Made by a program: the position numbers and the translations under genes
The notes under the pieces: model-generated
Told to the model about the DNA's origin: nothing
Seen by the model: the letters and a program-made list of their open reading frames with translations, nothing else
Databases searched by the model: none
In this document: positions 62,342 to 64,000 of the stretch, piece by piece
How positions within the stretch are numbered: the stretch's first letter is position 1
How the letters are laid out: each line of letters begins with the position of its first letter
From: Flavobacterium sp. MFBS3-15
GTDB lineage: Bacteria > Bacteroidota > Bacteroidia > Flavobacteriales > Flavobacteriaceae
Direction: 5' to 3'
NCBI RefSeq assembly: GCF_026107645.2
Contig: NZ_JAPCHV010000007.1
Coordinates: forward strand, 1 to 64,000
Length of the DNA: 64,000 nt

Positions 62342-63712
62342 CTACAACTTCCACTTAAAGTTCTTCTCGATGGCCTTTATCATCGCGCCGGCAATGTCCT
62401 TGTTGGTTGCACCCTCAATGCCCTCAAGGCCGGGGGAGGAGTTTACCTCTAATAACAAAGGGCCTTTTGACGAACGGATAATATCCACGCCGGCAACCTT
62501 CAGGTTCATGGCCTTTGCAGCTTTAATGGCTATTTTCTTTTCTTCCATGGTGGCTTTTACTACCGATGCCGTACCGCCAAGGTGGATGTTCGCCCGGAAC
62601 TCGCCCGGCAGCGCCTCACGTTGTATGGCTGCAACCACTTTGCCATCAATGACGAAAAGCCTCAGGTCCTTCCCGTTGGCTTCCTTTATGAATTCCTGCA
62701 CCAGTATGTTGGCATTCAGGCTTTTGAATGCATTGATAACGCTCTCGGCCGCTTTTTTGGTTTCTGCCAAAACTACACCCTTGCCCTGTGTGCCTTCCAG
62801 CAGCTTCACGATGAGCGGCGAACCGCCCACCATTTTTATCAGTTCGTTGGTATCCAGCGGGGAATTGGCAAATCCCGTGGTTGGGATATCTACGCCGCTA
62901 TTCAGCAGCAATTGCAGGGAGTACAGCTTGTCCCTCGACTGGCTGATGGCCATCGAAGAGTTAAGGCAAAATACCTTTAGTGCCTCAAAATGGCGGGTCA
63001 GCGCACAGCCGTAAAAGGTCATGCTCGGCCTGATTCGGGGTATTACGGCATCAAAATTATTCAGCACCTTGCCGCCGCGGTAGTGTATTTCGGGTGTGTG
63101 TGCATCCAGTTTCATGTAGCAGTCCTTCAGGCTCAAAAAGTGCATTTCGTGGCCACGGGCTTCGCCTGCTTCCATAATGCGCTTGTTGCTGTACAGCTCC
63201 GGGTTGCTTGCCAGCAGCCCTATGCGAAGCCCGCTTTTGGGTTCTTCGCCCTTGTCATAATATTCCTGCAGCTTTTCGCGGGTGGGCTGGCCCAGCACAT
63301 ATTTTTGCTCAGGGTCTACCAATATCCTGCCGCTCATGGCTTCGCGCCCAAGCAGCATCCGGAAACCCATCGAGTCGCGGTTGGTAAGCGTCAGCTCTAC
63401 TTCCCATCGCAATTCGCCCACCTGTATTTCGGCGCGTATCACATAGCGCTGTTCCCGAAAACCGCTCGAACTTTTTACCACACGCTTATCTACAAGGGGC
63501 GCCTGGCAGTGAATTACTGTCTTTATGTTTTTTTGTATGGGGTTAATGTCGAATTTTACCCAGTTTTCCCCTTCGTTTTCAAAAGGTACTATGTTCACGG
63601 CATGCAGCGCCGATGTCTTAGCGCCCGAGTCTACACGGGCCTTAATGGCGTGAATGCCAAGCTGGGGGAAAGAGCACCATTCCTCGCTTCCTACGATTAC
63701 TTTATCAAGCAT
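62342..63712 (-). CDS. rimK: Fusion of RimK-associated retropepsin-like protease and RimK ATP-grasp ligase
   Basis: A 456-residue protein. The start is the ATG at 63712 ([19 protein letters not shown]); the frame continues upstream but that part has no coding look. Residues 1-145 are the 'ATP-dependent zinc protease' (PF05618, RimB-like) domain with [16 protein letters not shown] and '[13 protein letters not shown]'. Residues about 160-456 are an ATP-grasp ligase of the RimK family: '[11 protein letters not shown]', '[17 protein letters not shown]', '[27 protein letters not shown]' and '[18 protein letters not shown]'. RimK adds glutamates to ribosomal protein S6. The fused protease may trim them. 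Confidence 0.9.
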   Translation of the reverse strand: MLDKVIVGSEEWCSFPQLGIHAIKARVDSGAKTSALHAVNIVPFENEGENWVKFDINPIQKNIKTVIHCQAPLVDKRVVKSSSGFREQRYVIRAEIQVGELRWEVELTLTNRDSMGFRMLLGREAMSGRILVDPEQKYVLGQPTREKLQEYYDKGEEPKSGLRIGLLASNPELYSNKRIMEAGEARGHEMHFLSLKDCYMKLDAHTPEIHYRGGKVLNNFDAVIPRIRPSMTFYGCALTRHFEALKVFCLNSSMAISQSRDKLYSLQLLLNSGVDIPTTGFANSPLDTNELIKMVGGSPLIVKLLEGTQGKGVVLAETKKAAESVINAFKSLNANILVQEFIKEANGKDLRLFVIDGKVVAAIQREALPGEFRANIHLGGTASVVKATMEEKKIAIKAAKAMNLKVAGVDIIRSSKGPLLLEVNSSPGLEGIEGATNKDIAGAMIKAIEKNFKWKL

Positions 63713-63837
63713 TTTATGATCGGTTAAATAACCTAAATTACTACTTTTTTTAATAGTGGCGCGGGCTATGCAAATATTTATTGAAAAAATAATACAGCCT
63801 GTCCGGGACTGTATCATAAAGGAGGAATGCAGGGAAG

Positions 63838-63886
63838 ATATAATAACTGCAAACAGCCCTGATGCAGTTGAAAGGACTGTTTGCAG
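63838..63886 (-). terminator. Long inverted repeat downstream of the 63897 gene
   Basis: CTGCAAACAG (63847-63856) and CTGTTTGCAG (63877-63886) pair perfectly over ten bases with a 20-nt loop, followed on the minus strand by TTATTATATCTT. It probably ends the transcript of the gene at the window edge. Confidence 0.65.
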
Positions 63887-63896
63887 CAATACAATT

Positions 63897-64000
63897 TTAT
63901 TTGAATTTCAGGTTTATGCTTACAATGTCCGAGGTAAGCTGTGTAGACCTGGCATAATGCCCATAACGAAGTTCAAGCGCATTAAAATGCTTTATGCCAA
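63897..64000 (-). CDS. C-terminus of a probable outer-membrane barrel protein (partial)
   Basis: The minus-strand frame ends in TAA at 63897-63899 and runs open to the window edge. The last residues read [20 protein letters not shown] and end INLKFK. Alternating strand residues and an aromatic near the C-terminus fit an outer-membrane beta-barrel end. The rest of the gene is outside the window, so the identity is unknown. Confidence 0.65.
   Translation of the reverse strand, partial: GIKHFNALELRYGHYARSTQLTSDIVSINLKFK

Noticed and set aside
62990..63727. A 245-codon open frame on the plus strand
   Set aside because: Antisense shadow of the protease-RimK fusion gene.
63713..63889. N-terminal extension of the RimK fusion protein
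   Set aside because: The 59 extra codons have no coding character and pass through the probable promoter and terminator region. The conserved domain starts at the ATG at 63712.

Overview
The window is chromosomal DNA from a member of the Flavobacteriaceae (Bacteroidota), probably Flavobacterium or a close relative. Support comes from TAnnTTTG-type -7 promoter boxes, secreted proteins with type IX secretion system (T9SS) type B sorting domains, a porQ gene, surface-lipoprotein signals (SCDSEPVDP), DUF families typical of the group, and a 5S rRNA of Bacteroidota type. No prophage, insertion sequence, CRISPR array or integrated plasmid is visible. Most genes are housekeeping or envelope genes.

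Layout. 1-1.2 kb: end of an rRNA operon (5S rRNA and terminator) and two small secreted proteins. 1.3-4.0 kb, minus strand: endonuclease III, a small antitoxin-like protein, a cytosolic and a lipoprotein MsrB, and an alpha/beta hydrolase. 4.0-13 kb: alpha-glucan cluster (glgE, maltokinase, glgB, GH31 alpha-glucosidase), interrupted by a repeat block that contains a GIY-YIG nuclease gene. 13-23.4 kb: M48 lipoprotein protease, UMF1-type transporter, two surface lipoproteins, lon, porQ, cmk and a nucleoside permease. 23.6-30.3 kb: two giant paralogous T9SS cargo proteins. 30.6-33.4 kb: rpsA and xth. 33.7-37.3 kb: small secreted proteins, an SDR dehydrogenase and many intergenic repeats. 37.7-40.0 kb: recG, preceded by an unusual tRNA-derived RNA. 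40.3-47.1 kb: hypotheticals, GH16 lipoprotein, MscS channel, M1 aminopeptidase and a secreted protein. 47.1-52 kb: thrABC with a threonine-rich leader peptide. 52-58 kb: Nnr metabolite repair enzyme, a two-component pair (HisKA_2-type kinase and LytTR regulator) and hutH. 58-64 kb, minus strand: two compact operons of small proteins, a protease-RimK fusion and the end of a barrel-like protein.

The most unusual object is at 39787-39968 (minus). It has the 5' half and T-arm of a tRNA-Arg(UCU), but between them extra anticodon arms of tRNA-Met(CAU) and tRNA-Asn(GUU) are strung together. It has its own promoter-like sequence and ends about 10 nt before the recG start codon. Other notable items are a GIY-YIG nuclease gene lying between the arms of a repeated 16-bp palindrome, an almost leaderless Thr attenuator-type peptide before thrA, and a family of degenerate GTT-heptad repeats ending in TGCTTACTC that abut stop codons.

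Functions come from motif recognition by eye. No database search was run. Promoters and terminators are pattern matches only.
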